NCBI RefSeq assembly: GCF_030150205.1
Contig: NZ_JASLGT010000012.1
Location: 1 to 64,000, forward strand
Source of the DNA: Niabella sp.
Lineage (GTDB): Bacteria; Bacteroidota; Bacteroidia; Chitinophagales; Chitinophagaceae
Length of the DNA: 64,000 nt
Direction: 5' to 3'
Made by a program: the position numbers and the translations under genes. The notes beneath the pieces are model-generated. The model saw only the letters and a list, made by a program, of their open reading frames with translations, did no database searches and was not told where the DNA came from. Shown piece after piece: positions 1-8,719 of the stretch (its first letter is position 1; every line of letters begins with the position of its first letter).

Positions 1-2
1 AG

Positions 3-182
3 CCTTTAACTGTACAGGATAAGGAACATAACCATCAGGTTGGTTCTCAAAGAGTAATGGTGGAGCATATCATTCGGGAAATGAAAATATTCAAAATAAT
101 GGCCTATCCCTACAGAAATAGAAGAAAGCGTTTCGGCCTTAAGGTGAATCTAATCGCTGCTATTTATAATCTTGAATTATGA
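3..182 (+). CDS. IS5-like (DDE_Tnp_4-type) transposase, C-terminal fragment cut by window edge
   Basis: An open frame enters from the left edge and stops at 180-182. Its roughly 59 residues contain VMVEHIIREMKIFKI followed by YRNRRKRFGL and NLIAAIYNLEL, which I recognise as the C-terminal signature of IS5-superfamily DDE transposases; the E of VEH would be the last catalytic acid. The 5' part lies outside the window, so intactness cannot be judged. Just after the stop, GAAAGAGGT (181-189) is followed by CTAG (190-193), which fits the YTAR target of IS5-type elements, so the right end of the element may be near 189 (inference). The next gene, on the other strand, ends at 279. Confidence 0.75.
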   Translation, partial: PLTVQDKEHNHQVGSQRVMVEHIIREMKIFKIMAYPYRNRRKRFGLKVNLIAAIYNLEL

Positions 183-278
183 AAGAGGTCTAGTAACAGT
201 TTTAAAAGAGCTATTGTGGGGAGCTTGAAATACGCCGGACACAATACTCCGCGAAAGTGCTGTATAATAGAACCGGTG

Positions 279-1448
279 TTATGGGAAAATGGCAGCCAGT
301 TTGTTTTCCAGGTCCATACCGCGCAATCCTTCAGCGATAATTTTTCCCTGCGGATCAATCAGCACATTAAACGGAATGCCTCCAAATTTATACATCGGTA
401 CTACCGGCGATTCCCATTTCTTCAGATCGCTAACCTGGGTCCAGGCCAGCTTGTCATTTTGAATCGCATTCTTCCAGGAAGTGGCGTCATCATCCAGGGA
501 AACCCCTAATACGGTGAATCCTTTGGTTTTGTACTTATTGAACACCGCCACTACATTGGGATTTTCAGCACGACAGGGACGGCACCAGCTGGCCCAGAAA
601 TCAACCAGCACGTATTGTCCTCTAAAGGAGTTGAGTGCCACCGGTTTCCCCGAAACGTCGGGCAGGGTAAAATCCGGTGCCTGTTTTCCGATCCAGGTCC
701 GGTCTTCTGCTGCCTTCATTTCCTGCTGCAGGTTCAGTTTTAAACCGGCTACTGCTATATGGTTGGGGAATTTTTTTGACACTTCATCAATCAGGCCAAC
801 AACCTGCTTATTATCCAGCGGTTCCAGGCCCAAACCCTGTCCGTTTGCCGTAGACTGGTAGTAGCCCAGCTCAAACATCGACAGGGCTGGATTGATGCCT
901 TTTTTGATTTCGCCAAGGGCATATTCCCGGAGATCGGCACCATTCTGTTTGATGGTTTGCCTGAGCGGGGCAAGCGTACTGTCGGCTACTTTTGTGGTAC
1001 GCAGACTATCCAGCTGATGCATATTGTTTACCAGCCGGATCATTTTATCATTAAAGGCCATCATAAAATCCTTCATAGCCTGGCTGGCCGGGGAGTTTTT
1101 TACTTCAAATTTTTCGGGCAGCTGGGGGTTCCGGGTGCTCATCGTAATGCTAAGATCTACCTCCGGAGCGTCGTTGATAACAGAGGCTACGGGAAACTCC
1201 AGTGCTTCCAGCCGGATATTATAAACGGCATCTTCCAGCGCTTCGGTTTTCAGCGTGAATTTTCCGCTCAGGATATCTGTAGAATCCACAATGACGGGTT
1301 GCATAGAAGCTACCGGCACTTCTTCCAGGTATATTTTTTTAGCCTGTGTATTGGAAATACTTCCGTTTACAGTAAAGCTTTTTTTATTGTCTTGTTTACA
1401 TCCTGCAAAAACGATCGCCAGGAGTGCAATAAAGATGAATTGTTTCAT
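279..1448 (-). CDS. TlpA-like thiol-disulfide oxidoreductase lipoprotein (DUF4369 + thioredoxin fold)
   Basis: 389 residues. The N-terminus is a lipoprotein signal with lipobox FAGC (Cys17), so it is probably anchored in the periplasm or outer membrane. Residues about 25-130 resemble the beta-rich DUF4369 domain common in Bacteroidota, a helical linker follows, and residues about 250-389 form a thioredoxin/AhpC-TSA fold with the redox motif WCRPC (Cys289, Cys292) and a cis-Pro in GGIPFNVLI. The likely role is reduction of disulfides in exported proteins or cytochrome assembly; the substrate cannot be read from sequence. It lies 76 bp downstream of gatB on the same strand and may be read from the same transcript. 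Confidence 0.9.
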   Translation of the reverse strand: MKQFIFIALLAIVFAGCKQDNKKSFTVNGSISNTQAKKIYLEEVPVASMQPVIVDSTDILSGKFTLKTEALEDAVYNIRLEALEFPVASVINDAPEVDLSITMSTRNPQLPEKFEVKNSPASQAMKDFMMAFNDKMIRLVNNMHQLDSLRTTKVADSTLAPLRQTIKQNGADLREYALGEIKKGINPALSMFELGYYQSTANGQGLGLEPLDNKQVVGLIDEVSKKFPNHIAVAGLKLNLQQEMKAAEDRTWIGKQAPDFTLPDVSGKPVALNSFRGQYVLVDFWASWCRPCRAENPNVVAVFNKYKTKGFTVLGVSLDDDATSWKNAIQNDKLAWTQVSDLKKWESPVVPMYKFGGIPFNVLIDPQGKIIAEGLRGMDLENKLAAIFP

Positions 1449-1524
1449 GATCTTGAATTTTCAAAAAAAAGCTATAAGGGTTGGTCCTGTTTGTACTGGT
1501 GCAAACCTCATAGCTCTGTTACTC

Positions 1525-2970
1525 TTATTGTAACTTTTTCAACAATATCTCGTTGGTCTTTTTCGGATCTGCCTTGCCTTTTGTCTGTTTCATAACCTCG
1601 CCTACAAATAGTGCCAGCAGCCCCTTTTTCCCTTTCTTGTATTCTGCTACTTTAGCGGTCAGCTTTTCCAGCACCGCGTCAATAACCGGTTCCAGGTCAG
1701 CGGCATCCGATTGCTGGATCAGGTTGTTTTTTTCAGCCAGTACCAGGGGCTGTTCTTCCGGATGTTGCAGCAGCAACTGGAAGAGCCGGGTAGAGGCGAT
1801 GGAAAAACTCACTTTTCCCGAATCCACGCACTGGATAAGTGCGGCTACCTGTGACGGTTGCAGCGGAAATGCGCCAATGGGTTGACTGTTTTCGTTCAGC
1901 CAGGTTTTTACCGGCCCCAACATCCAGTTGGCGGCCGCTTTGTAATTTTTTGTATGTTGAAGAATGGTTTCAAAATAATCAGCAGTATCCCGTTCTTCGG
2001 TAATCACATGCGCATCATATTCCGGCAACTGGTATTCCGTCATATACTGCCGGATGCGTTCAGCGGGCAGGGCCGGTATCATCCGGCGGATATCATTGAT
2101 GAACGCGTCTTCCAGGTCAAAGGGCGGCAGGTCAGGATCAGCAAAATACCGGTAATCTTCGGCATCTTCTTTATCGCGGATGGCGAATGTGGTACCATTT
2201 CCCGCATCAAAACTCCGGGTTTGCTGACGGATGGTTTCTCCGGCTTCTAACAGGCCCATTAAACGTTCTGCTTCAAAATCAATGGCGCGCTTTACATTCC
2301 GGATGGAGTTGAGATTCTTTACTTCCACTTTGGTACCCAGCTTTTCCGCTCCTTTCAGGCGAACGGAAATATTGGCATCGCAACGCATGCTGCCTTCTTC
2401 CATATTACCATCGCATACCTCCAGGTAACGCACCAGTTTACGCAATTCGGTTACATAAGCAAAGGCCTCTTCGCTGCTGCGCAGGTCAGGTTCCGTTACA
2501 ATTTCAACCAGGGGGGTGCCCGCCCGGTTATAATCTACTGCTGTATTATATGGATCTACATCATGGATGCTTTTTCCTGCATCTTCTTCCATGTGGATCC
2601 GGTTCAGACGAATGTCCCGGGTTCCGGCAGCCGTTTTAATGGTTACATGCCCGTTTTTACAAATAGGCGTTGTATGTTGCGATATCTGGTAGCCCTTTGG
2701 CAGATCCGGGTAAAAATAGTTCTTGCGGGCAAAATAGTTTTTTTGTTCTATTTCGCACTGACAGGCCAGCCCCAGTTTTACTGCATATTCGATTGCTTTC
2801 CGGTTCATTTTGGGCAAACTGCCGGGGTGCGCCAGGGTTATGGGACTTACATGAGTATTGGGTGCGGCGCCAAATGCAATGCTGTCTCCGCAAAAAAGCT
2901 TGCTTTCTGTCAGCAGCTGGGCATGCACTTCCAGGCCGATCACGATTTCATATTTTTCACTCCATTCCAT
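1525..2970 (-). CDS. gatB: Aspartyl/glutamyl-tRNA amidotransferase subunit B
   Basis: 481 residues, the usual family length. The protein opens with YEIVIGLEVHAQLLT and has the family blocks SPITLAHPGSLP, KNYFYPDLPKGYQISQ and DYRYFADPDLPP, followed by a C-terminal helical Yqey-like tail rich in Lys. GatB is the kinase/tRNA-binding subunit of GatCAB, which converts Glu-tRNA(Gln) or Asp-tRNA(Asn) to the amidated forms in the cytoplasm. gatA and gatC are not in the window, so the subunits are dispersed in this genome. The ATG at 2970 gives the canonical N-terminus. Confidence 0.97.
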   Translation of the reverse strand: MEWSEKYEIVIGLEVHAQLLTESKLFCGDSIAFGAAPNTHVSPITLAHPGSLPKMNRKAIEYAVKLGLACQCEIEQKNYFARKNYFYPDLPKGYQISQHTTPICKNGHVTIKTAAGTRDIRLNRIHMEEDAGKSIHDVDPYNTAVDYNRAGTPLVEIVTEPDLRSSEEAFAYVTELRKLVRYLEVCDGNMEEGSMRCDANISVRLKGAEKLGTKVEVKNLNSIRNVKRAIDFEAERLMGLLEAGETIRQQTRSFDAGNGTTFAIRDKEDAEDYRYFADPDLPPFDLEDAFINDIRRMIPALPAERIRQYMTEYQLPEYDAHVITEERDTADYFETILQHTKNYKAAANWMLGPVKTWLNENSQPIGAFPLQPSQVAALIQCVDSGKVSFSIASTRLFQLLLQHPEEQPLVLAEKNNLIQQSDAADLEPVIDAVLEKLTAKVAEYKKGKKGLLALFVGEVMKQTKGKADPKKTNEILLKKLQ

Positions 2971-3032
2971 GTGTTCCGTATCAATTGTTCAGGTTCGCGA
3001 AGATACGCAAGGAGATTGGTTTTACCGGCCAT

Positions 3033-3067
3033 AAAAAAGCCGCCACGATTCAACCGGGGCGGCCTTT
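3033..3067 (-). terminator. Intrinsic terminator after the PDZ protein gene
   Basis: On the minus strand GCCGCC (3063-3058) pairs with GGCGGC (3044-3039), followed by six T. It lies between the stop of the PDZ gene (3156) and the start of gatB (2970), so it should end the PDZ transcript. Confidence 0.65.
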
Positions 3068-3155
3068 AAACCCTAAATCACGAAAACTTAAAAACTATCA
3101 GCACATAGAGATATGCTACCGATATAACGTTCCCGGAAAGAAAAGGTTGAAAAAT

Positions 3156-4151
3156 TTACAGATCTGCGGTTTTTATCCGGGCAGACTGGGTTACCGTTAC
3201 TGATTGACTTTTCCCATTCCGGCTGATCTTAAAATCCAGGGACGGTTTGCGGTTGCCCCGGATCAATCGCGAAGCCTGGTCGGTGCCATTTACCGGCTGG
3301 TTATTGATCTCCTTAACAATGTCGCCACTCTTTAACCCTGCTTTGTCGGCATCGGAGCCTTTATCCACGTCCACGATCTTTACGCCATCACCTTTATCCA
3401 GGTCCTGGATGCGGATACCGATCTTAGGACTGTTGGGTTCAAAGCCGGGATTGCCATAGAACCGGAAATTGCGGTTTACGCCCCCCTGCTGGTTAGGCAG
3501 CTGGCGCATCAGGTCATTGAAGTCAAAATCCGGTGCTGAAAAAGAATTGCCCTTGCCAAGGTTCAGCCCCATGGTATCCGGCGCTTTCCATTTGGTAAGG
3601 ATCGCCTGGGCGGTGTAGCTTTTGTTATCCCTTTTGTAGGAAATGGAAACCTTATCTCCCGGGTTTTTGCCTTTTATGGCTGCCGAAAGTTCATCCGGTG
3701 CTTCGATCTTTTTACCGTCTACAGCGGTAATAATATCCCCTTCTTTAAGCCCCGCTTTATCAGCCGCGCTTTCTTCCGACACATTCATTACTGTAACACC
3801 ATCGTCGGTTTTCTGGGTTACTACGCCCAGCATCGCCTTATTGGGGGCCATTCCGCCCGCTCTATCCATATTGAAATTAAAGGAGCGCCCGCGATCAGAA
3901 AGCCCGCCTTCATTATACACGTCCAGGTCTTTGATCTTTTTTCTTTTTACCGTAATATCAGCCTCTTTATCTGTATCAACCCGCTTGCCGTTCACGGTAA
4001 TTTTATCGCCATCAATCACTATATTCATCGGATCATTGGCAACTCCTTTTTTTGTAATGATAATTTGTTCTGCTTCTTTGTTCTGATTGCGATTTTGCGC
4101 AAAACCCAGGGCGGGAATTAAAAGCGCCAACAAAAAATAATAGGATCTCAT
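3156..4151 (-). CDS. Exported double-PDZ domain protein
   Basis: 331 residues from ATG 4151; an earlier in-frame start (4166) exists, but 4151 places the signal peptide (MRSYYFLLALLIPALGFAQ) at the N-terminus. After a short charged region come two PDZ domains: one around residues 105-190 (LGVVTQ..GVTVMNV..AADKAGLKEGDII) and one around 240-325 (IGIRIQDL..DADKAGLKSGDIV). No protease or other catalytic domain is visible, so it is probably a periplasmic scaffold or adaptor that binds C-terminal peptides (inference). A perfect TAACTTTG -7 box on the minus strand at 4201-4208 sits 50 bp upstream of the start. Confidence 0.85.
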   Translation of the reverse strand: MRSYYFLLALLIPALGFAQNRNQNKEAEQIIITKKGVANDPMNIVIDGDKITVNGKRVDTDKEADITVKRKKIKDLDVYNEGGLSDRGRSFNFNMDRAGGMAPNKAMLGVVTQKTDDGVTVMNVSEESAADKAGLKEGDIITAVDGKKIEAPDELSAAIKGKNPGDKVSISYKRDNKSYTAQAILTKWKAPDTMGLNLGKGNSFSAPDFDFNDLMRQLPNQQGGVNRNFRFYGNPGFEPNSPKIGIRIQDLDKGDGVKIVDVDKGSDADKAGLKSGDIVKEINNQPVNGTDQASRLIRGNRKPSLDFKISRNGKSQSVTVTQSARIKTADL

Positions 4152-4200
4152 TGCTTCTGTAAACATTTAAAGTTAGAGAAATACGTTTTTCTTCGTAGAT

Positions 4201-4208
4201 CAAAGTTA
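4201..4208 (-). promoter_or_regulatory. -7 promoter box (TAACTTTG) of the PDZ gene
   Basis: A perfect match to the Bacteroidota -7 consensus TAnnTTTG, read on the minus strand, about 50 bp before ATG 4151. No convincing -33 TTG at the expected spacing. Confidence 0.45.
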
Positions 4209-4252
4209 GGAGGTTTAGTAAATACGAAAGTGTTCGGAAATGTTAAAGTTTA

Positions 4253-4846
4253 TCACCCGCGGCGCTTGCTTCCGTTGTTCCGGGGCTTTGGCCGCTGGCT
4301 GATGAGCATTTTCATATATCCCCAAAATCCTAAAAAGAGGATGATTGCAAATAACAGGCAAATGGCGATAACCCAAAAAGGTTGCCGTTTTTCTCCTGAA
4401 AAATGAAGGTACATTGCGTAACACAACATAGAGAACATAAACAGCATCGCGGCTGGAAGCAGCAGCCAGCTAAGGAGCCGCATTCCCACGGTTGCAAATC
4501 GTTTGGTATTGCGCCCAAAGGCGAAGGCAAGGCCCCAGCTCATCAGGTAAAACATTCCCAATACCATTATAAAACAGCCGCCTACCGTTGCCCACTCTAA
4601 AAAGCCACCGGACCGCGTACCTGTAATTCCCTGGTAAATGCGCTGTGATAAAAGTGGTAAGAACACCATAACAAACAGGAAGAGTATAAAACAGATAGTG
4701 GCCACATAAGCTACACCTGCACATCCGGGTTTGCTGCCCGGGCTGGTTCTTTTAAGAAATTTTATAGCGACAAAAACAGCTGCCATCATTGCAGCAATGA
4801 GCGCCCAGCCAAAAGGCGTTAGTTGCGCCAGGATGATCGCCGGCAT
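4253..4846 (-). CDS. Hypothetical multi-pass membrane protein
   Basis: 197 residues, not recognised. Hydrophobic stretches suggest five or so membrane segments: residues about 12-30, 45-70, 85-110, 135-160 and 165-185. The tail is short, basic and Arg/Lys-rich (ISQRPKPRNNGSKRRG). It starts three bases after the stop of the upstream ion-channel gene on the same strand, so the two are almost certainly co-transcribed; a role connected with the channel is possible but unproven. No catalytic motif is visible. Confidence 0.7.
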   Translation of the reverse strand: MPAIILAQLTPFGWALIAAMMAAVFVAIKFLKRTSPGSKPGCAGVAYVATICFILFLFVMVFLPLLSQRIYQGITGTRSGGFLEWATVGGCFIMVLGMFYLMSWGLAFAFGRNTKRFATVGMRLLSWLLLPAAMLFMFSMLCYAMYLHFSGEKRQPFWVIAICLLFAIILFLGFWGYMKMLISQRPKPRNNGSKRRG

Positions 4847-4849
4847 GGA

Positions 4850-5725
4850 TTAATCGGTTTTAAGTTTTTCCCCGCAATGCTTACAATAAATGGCGTCTGC
4901 GCCATGTCCGGCGGTATCGCAATGCGGACAGCGTTTGCCCCAGTTCCTTTTTTCTTCCTGGATCACGGAAGCCGACATAATGCCTGTTGGAACAGCAATG
5001 ATGGAATACCCCAGGATCATGATAAAGGAGGCAATGACCTTGCCAACGGCAGTAATAGGGGCCACATCGCCATAGCCCACAGTGGTAATGGTTACAATGG
5101 CCCAGTAAATACTTTGGGGAATGGAGCGAAACCCGGGATTATGCGGAAATTCGACCACATACATCATCGACCCCAGGAAAATAGCCAGCAGCACCACAAA
5201 AAAAAGAAACACCACAATTTTCCGGAATCCGCGGAGCAGGGCAAACATCAGTATCCGGCTTTCATCCAGGAATTTTACCATCCGGAAAATGCGGAAGATC
5301 CGCAGCAGCCGGAAGCTGCGTACGATCATGAATACATGCCATTGCGGGTAGAAGAATTCCATATAGGAAGGCAGAATGGCCAGCAGGTCGATGATCCCGT
5401 AGAAGCTGGTGGCATAGCGCTTTGCGGAGCGTACGCAATAGAGGCGCAGCAGGTATTCAATGGAGAACAATACCAGGAAAACGGTGTCCAGCGTTTTAAA
5501 CATATGGGCATGCTGTATCGCAAGAGACTCCACACTTTCCAGCATTAAAAGGGTAATATTGGAAAGGATCAGTATAAAAAGCCCGATATCAAAGATTTTC
5601 CCTGCGGTGGTGGTCGCCTGGAAGATGGTGATATAAAGCCATTCCCGGAAGGTTCCTTTTTCTTCAGGCCGGTTCTGGTCCTGCACCACATCGGGTCTGT
5701 CGGGGATGAGCCGGAATAAAGACAT
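4850..5725 (-). CDS. Kv-type voltage-gated potassium channel with C-terminal zinc ribbon
   Basis: 291 residues. It has a voltage-sensor-like S1-S4 region with an Arg ladder in S4 (VRSFRLLRIFRIFRMVKF) and a pore region with the K+ selectivity filter TVGYGD. These are the marks of the Kv/ion_trans family, giving K+ flux across the inner membrane. After the last transmembrane helix a short cytoplasmic tail carries CPHC and CKHC pairs, a four-cysteine zinc-ribbon motif that is not part of the core channel fold. It precedes the small membrane-protein gene by 3 bp. A TATATTTG -7 box ends five bases before the ATG, which hints at a leaderless mRNA. Confidence 0.92.
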   Translation of the reverse strand: MSLFRLIPDRPDVVQDQNRPEEKGTFREWLYITIFQATTTAGKIFDIGLFILILSNITLLMLESVESLAIQHAHMFKTLDTVFLVLFSIEYLLRLYCVRSAKRYATSFYGIIDLLAILPSYMEFFYPQWHVFMIVRSFRLLRIFRIFRMVKFLDESRILMFALLRGFRKIVVFLFFVVLLAIFLGSMMYVVEFPHNPGFRSIPQSIYWAIVTITTVGYGDVAPITAVGKVIASFIMILGYSIIAVPTGIMSASVIQEEKRNWGKRCPHCDTAGHGADAIYCKHCGEKLKTD

Positions 5726-5729
5726 AGAC

Positions 5730-5737
5730 CAAATATA
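5730..5737 (-). promoter_or_regulatory. -7 promoter box (TATATTTG) abutting the channel gene
   Basis: Perfect TAnnTTTG match on the minus strand, ending five bases before the ATG at 5725. If used, transcription would start at or next to the start codon. Confidence 0.4.
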
Positions 5738-5781
5738 GGAAATCGAGGATTCTTTTATTGTTACAGGTCGGCGGCGGGCTT

Positions 5782-5835
5782 AAAAATTTTAGCCGCAGAT
5801 TGCTAATAAATCAATCTGCGCATCTGCGGCAATTT
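5782..5835. repeat. CGCAGAT-type intergenic repeat forming a hairpin after alaS
   Basis: GCCGCAGAT (5792-5800) and ATCTGCGGC (5822-5830) are perfect inverted arms, with a second CAGATT/AATCTG pair inside. A run of T follows on the minus strand, so it may terminate alaS. The same CCGCAGAT/GCGCAGAT words occur at 15374-15395, 19688-20105 and 44012-44032, so this is a member of a dispersed family. Confidence 0.6.
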
Positions 5836-5860
5836 TATTTAAACTAATAATAGCGATTCA

Positions 5861-8494
5861 TCAGAGCAAGGCCTTCACCGCATCGATCACCCGCTGCAGG
5901 TTACCGGCTTCCTGTCCGCCCGCGGTGGCCAGCGTTTTTTGTCCGCCACCGCCACCTTTAATAACGGGGGCTACCTGTTGCTTAATGATCTGTCCTGCAT
6001 CCAGGCCTTTTGCAGCAACTACGGTGTCGGCAATGGCAACGGCTACGGAAGCCTTACCGCCGATATTGGCACAGAGCACTACTACAAAATCGCGCAGATG
6101 GTTCTTCAGATCACCGCAGAGTTTCTTTAATGCGTCCGGGTTGCTTACTTCCACGATGTCACCGATAAAATTCACCTGGTTGATGATCTCATCTTTTTGC
6201 AGGAGACTGTTGCGGATGCCTACCAGCTCTTTTGCTTCCAGGCGCTCCACTTTCTTTTCCAGGGCGGCTTTATCGGTAATTAATTTTTCAATCGCTTTTA
6301 AAGGATTGGCGGCTTTCAGCAACTCGCCCACCTGCTTGTATTCGGCTACTTTTTCGCTCAGGTAACGGAATGCTGCGGGACCAGTCAATGCTTCGATCCG
6401 GCGTACACCCGCTGCCACGGCAGATTCGGAAGTAATGAGGAACAGACCAATCATACCGGTTTGCGGTACATGGGTACCCCCGCAAAGCTCCACAGAGAAC
6501 TTCGGATCGATGGTTACCACGCGTACGGTATCGCCATATTTTTCTCCAAAAAGGGCCATGGCGCCCAGTTTGAGGGCTTCCTCCTTGGGCATTTCTTTGA
6601 TCACCACCGGGATGTTTGCCCGGATCTTTTCATTTACGATCATTTCCACCTGGCGGATCTCTTCATCGGTGATCTTGGCAAAATGCGATACATCAAAACG
6701 CAGTACATCCGGGGAGACCAGCGAGCCTTTCTGGTTCACATGCGCACCCAATACCTGTTTTAATGCGGCATGCAATAAGTGTGTGGCTGTATGATTATAC
6801 GTTGTATTTAAACGCTTTTCAAAATCGACAATGGCGGTGGTTGCCCCATCAATGGCCGCAGGCAGTTTGTCGGTAAACTGGATGATCAGGTCATTTTCTT
6901 TTTTGGTATCGGTGACCGGGATCACCTCATCGCCAAATTGCAGACTGCCCGTATCGCCCACCTGTCCGCCGCTTTCGGCATAGAATGGTGTGGTTTCCAG
7001 CACCAGCTGGTATTGTTCTTTATTCTTTGTTTTTACTTTACGGTATTTGGTCACCCGGGTGGGCACGTTCAGGTCATTGTAGCCCACAAAGGTCACCGGC
7101 ACTTCTGCATGCACCAGCTGCCAGTCTTCGGTATCCACTGCTGTGGCGGCGCGACTGCGGTTTTTCTGCTGCTGCATTTCCGATTCAAAACCGGCTTCAT
7201 CAATGGCAATATTATTTTCTGAAGCGATCAGGCGTGTAAGATCGATCGGGAAACCGTAGGTGTCATAGAGCTCAAAAGCATCTTTTCCCGATATGATTCC
7301 CGCGGATGGCGCGGATTTACCGCGGATAGGATCGATCAACTCATCCATGCGTTTCAGTCCTTTCTCCAGGGTACGCAGGAAGGAGTCTTCCTCTTCCCTG
7401 ATCACCTTGGTAACAAATGCTTCCTGTTGTTTCAACTCGGGGAACACATGTTCAAACTGGTTGGCGATAACGCTGACCAGCTGGTTCAGCAGGGGCTGTT
7501 TATAATCCAGGTACGAATAATAATAACGCACGGCCCGGCGCAGGATCCGCCGGATCACATAACCCGCGCCCGTGCTGGCGGGCAATTGTCCGTCGGCAAT
7601 GGTAAAGCTAATGGCCCGGATATGATCCGCAAGCACGCGGAAGGCAATGGCTTCCCGGCTGTCGCTGTAATCATATTTTTTCCCGGCGATGTGTTCAATG
7701 GCCCCAATCGTACCGCTGAACACATCCGTATCATAGTTAGACGTTTTATTTTGCAACACCCTTACAAGCCGTTCAAATCCCATACCGGTATCTACATGCT
7801 TGGCGGGCAGCGGTTGCAGGCTGCCGTCCTTCAGGCGGTTGAACTGGATGAATACATTGTTCCAGATCTCAATCACCTGGGGATGGTCGGCATTTACCAG
7901 GGCCTTTCCATCTACCTGCTGCCGTTCTTCATCCGGCCGGCAATCTACATGGATCTCCGAACAGGGGCCGCAGGGGCCGGTGTCGCCCATTTCCCAGAAA
8001 TTATCCTTTTTCTTTCCCCGGATGATGCGGTCTTCACTGATCCATTTTTTCCATTCTGTTGCCGCTTCCTCATCATAGGGCAGTCCCTCTTTTTCATCAC
8101 CCTCAAAAACCGAAACATATAAACGGTCTTTCGGTATCTTCAATACTTCGGTCAGCAGTTCCCAGCTCCAGGCAATGGCTTCTTTTTTAAAGTAATCCCC
8201 AAAGCTCCAGTTGCCCAGCATTTCAAACATGGTATGGTGGTAGGTATCTACCCCCACTTCCTCCAGGTCATTATGTTTACCGCTTACGCGCAGGCATTTC
8301 TGGGTATCTGCCACCCGCGGAAACGGGCTTTGTTTGTTGCCAAGGAAATAATCCTTAAACTGGTTCATCCCCGCGTTGGTAAACATCAGGGTAGGATCAT
8401 TCTTTACTACAATAGGAGCAGAGGGTACGATTTCATGCCCTTTACTTTTAAAAAAGTCTAAAAAAGCCTGTCGGATCTCAGTACTGGTCATCAT
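5861..8494 (-). CDS. alaS: Alanyl-tRNA synthetase
   Basis: 877 residues, normal family length. The N-terminal class II catalytic core starts with TSTEIRQAFLDFFKSKGHEIVPS and contains the ATP/Ala-binding blocks. The central editing domain carries the zinc/editing motif NHTATHLLHAAL and the later CGGTHV. The C-terminal DHHA1-like domain ends with the Gly-rich GGGGGQKTLATAGG. It charges tRNA(Ala) and clears mischarged Ser/Gly in the cytoplasm. An ATG pair at the N-terminus (MM) leaves a one-codon start ambiguity. A TAAATTTG -7 box lies 32 bp upstream (8526-8533). Confidence 0.98.
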   Translation of the reverse strand: MMTSTEIRQAFLDFFKSKGHEIVPSAPIVVKNDPTLMFTNAGMNQFKDYFLGNKQSPFPRVADTQKCLRVSGKHNDLEEVGVDTYHHTMFEMLGNWSFGDYFKKEAIAWSWELLTEVLKIPKDRLYVSVFEGDEKEGLPYDEEAATEWKKWISEDRIIRGKKKDNFWEMGDTGPCGPCSEIHVDCRPDEERQQVDGKALVNADHPQVIEIWNNVFIQFNRLKDGSLQPLPAKHVDTGMGFERLVRVLQNKTSNYDTDVFSGTIGAIEHIAGKKYDYSDSREAIAFRVLADHIRAISFTIADGQLPASTGAGYVIRRILRRAVRYYYSYLDYKQPLLNQLVSVIANQFEHVFPELKQQEAFVTKVIREEEDSFLRTLEKGLKRMDELIDPIRGKSAPSAGIISGKDAFELYDTYGFPIDLTRLIASENNIAIDEAGFESEMQQQKNRSRAATAVDTEDWQLVHAEVPVTFVGYNDLNVPTRVTKYRKVKTKNKEQYQLVLETTPFYAESGGQVGDTGSLQFGDEVIPVTDTKKENDLIIQFTDKLPAAIDGATTAIVDFEKRLNTTYNHTATHLLHAALKQVLGAHVNQKGSLVSPDVLRFDVSHFAKITDEEIRQVEMIVNEKIRANIPVVIKEMPKEEALKLGAMALFGEKYGDTVRVVTIDPKFSVELCGGTHVPQTGMIGLFLITSESAVAAGVRRIEALTGPAAFRYLSEKVAEYKQVGELLKAANPLKAIEKLITDKAALEKKVERLEAKELVGIRNSLLQKDEIINQVNFIGDIVEVSNPDALKKLCGDLKNHLRDFVVVLCANIGGKASVAVAIADTVVAAKGLDAGQIIKQQVAPVIKGGGGGQKTLATAGGQEAGNLQRVIDAVKALL

Positions 8495-8525
8495 ATAAAG
8501 GCACCGTAATTAAGGCGGTGGGCTG

Positions 8526-8533
8526 CAAATTTA
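8526..8533 (-). promoter_or_regulatory. -7 promoter box (TAAATTTG) of alaS
   Basis: Perfect TAnnTTTG on the minus strand, 32 bp before the alaS ATG at 8494. No clear -33 element. Confidence 0.5.
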
Positions 8534-8645
8534 GTTGAAATCAGCTGAAGGAAGCCACACAGGCACAGAAACACAGACGGTTTCCTGTTTAACAGACAAA
8601 CCAAAGTAGAACTGCGGAAAAGCAGGCGTTCGTTGGTAGCGACAT

Positions 8646-8708
8646 GGCGACTGGTGTGACCTGTCATAATTTTTAAACAGTCTCCCAGGTCTCCTCGTCG
8701 CCCGAAAG
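8646..8708. repeat. GTCnCCC hairpin-repeat family, copy A
   Basis: Intergenic element with GGCGACTGGTGTGAC at its left and, at 8680-8707, the words GTCTCCC, AGGTCTC and GTCGCCCGAAA. The same 28-29 bp right-hand unit occurs at 10228-10255 and 16677-16705, and the left-hand unit at 10206-10220 and 12581-12595. It lies in the 225-bp gap between alaS and the lipoprotein gene; nothing else is visible in that gap apart from the alaS promoter box. Confidence 0.6.
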
Positions 8709-8719
8709 CAAAACAGTAC

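Noticed and set aside
4823..5548. Long plus-strand reading frame over the potassium channel gene
   Set aside because: It is antisense to a clear channel gene and has His/Gln-rich, non-protein-like composition.
7427..8122. 231-codon plus-strand frame inside alaS
   Set aside because: Shadow of the alaS codon pattern; no recognisable domain or start context.
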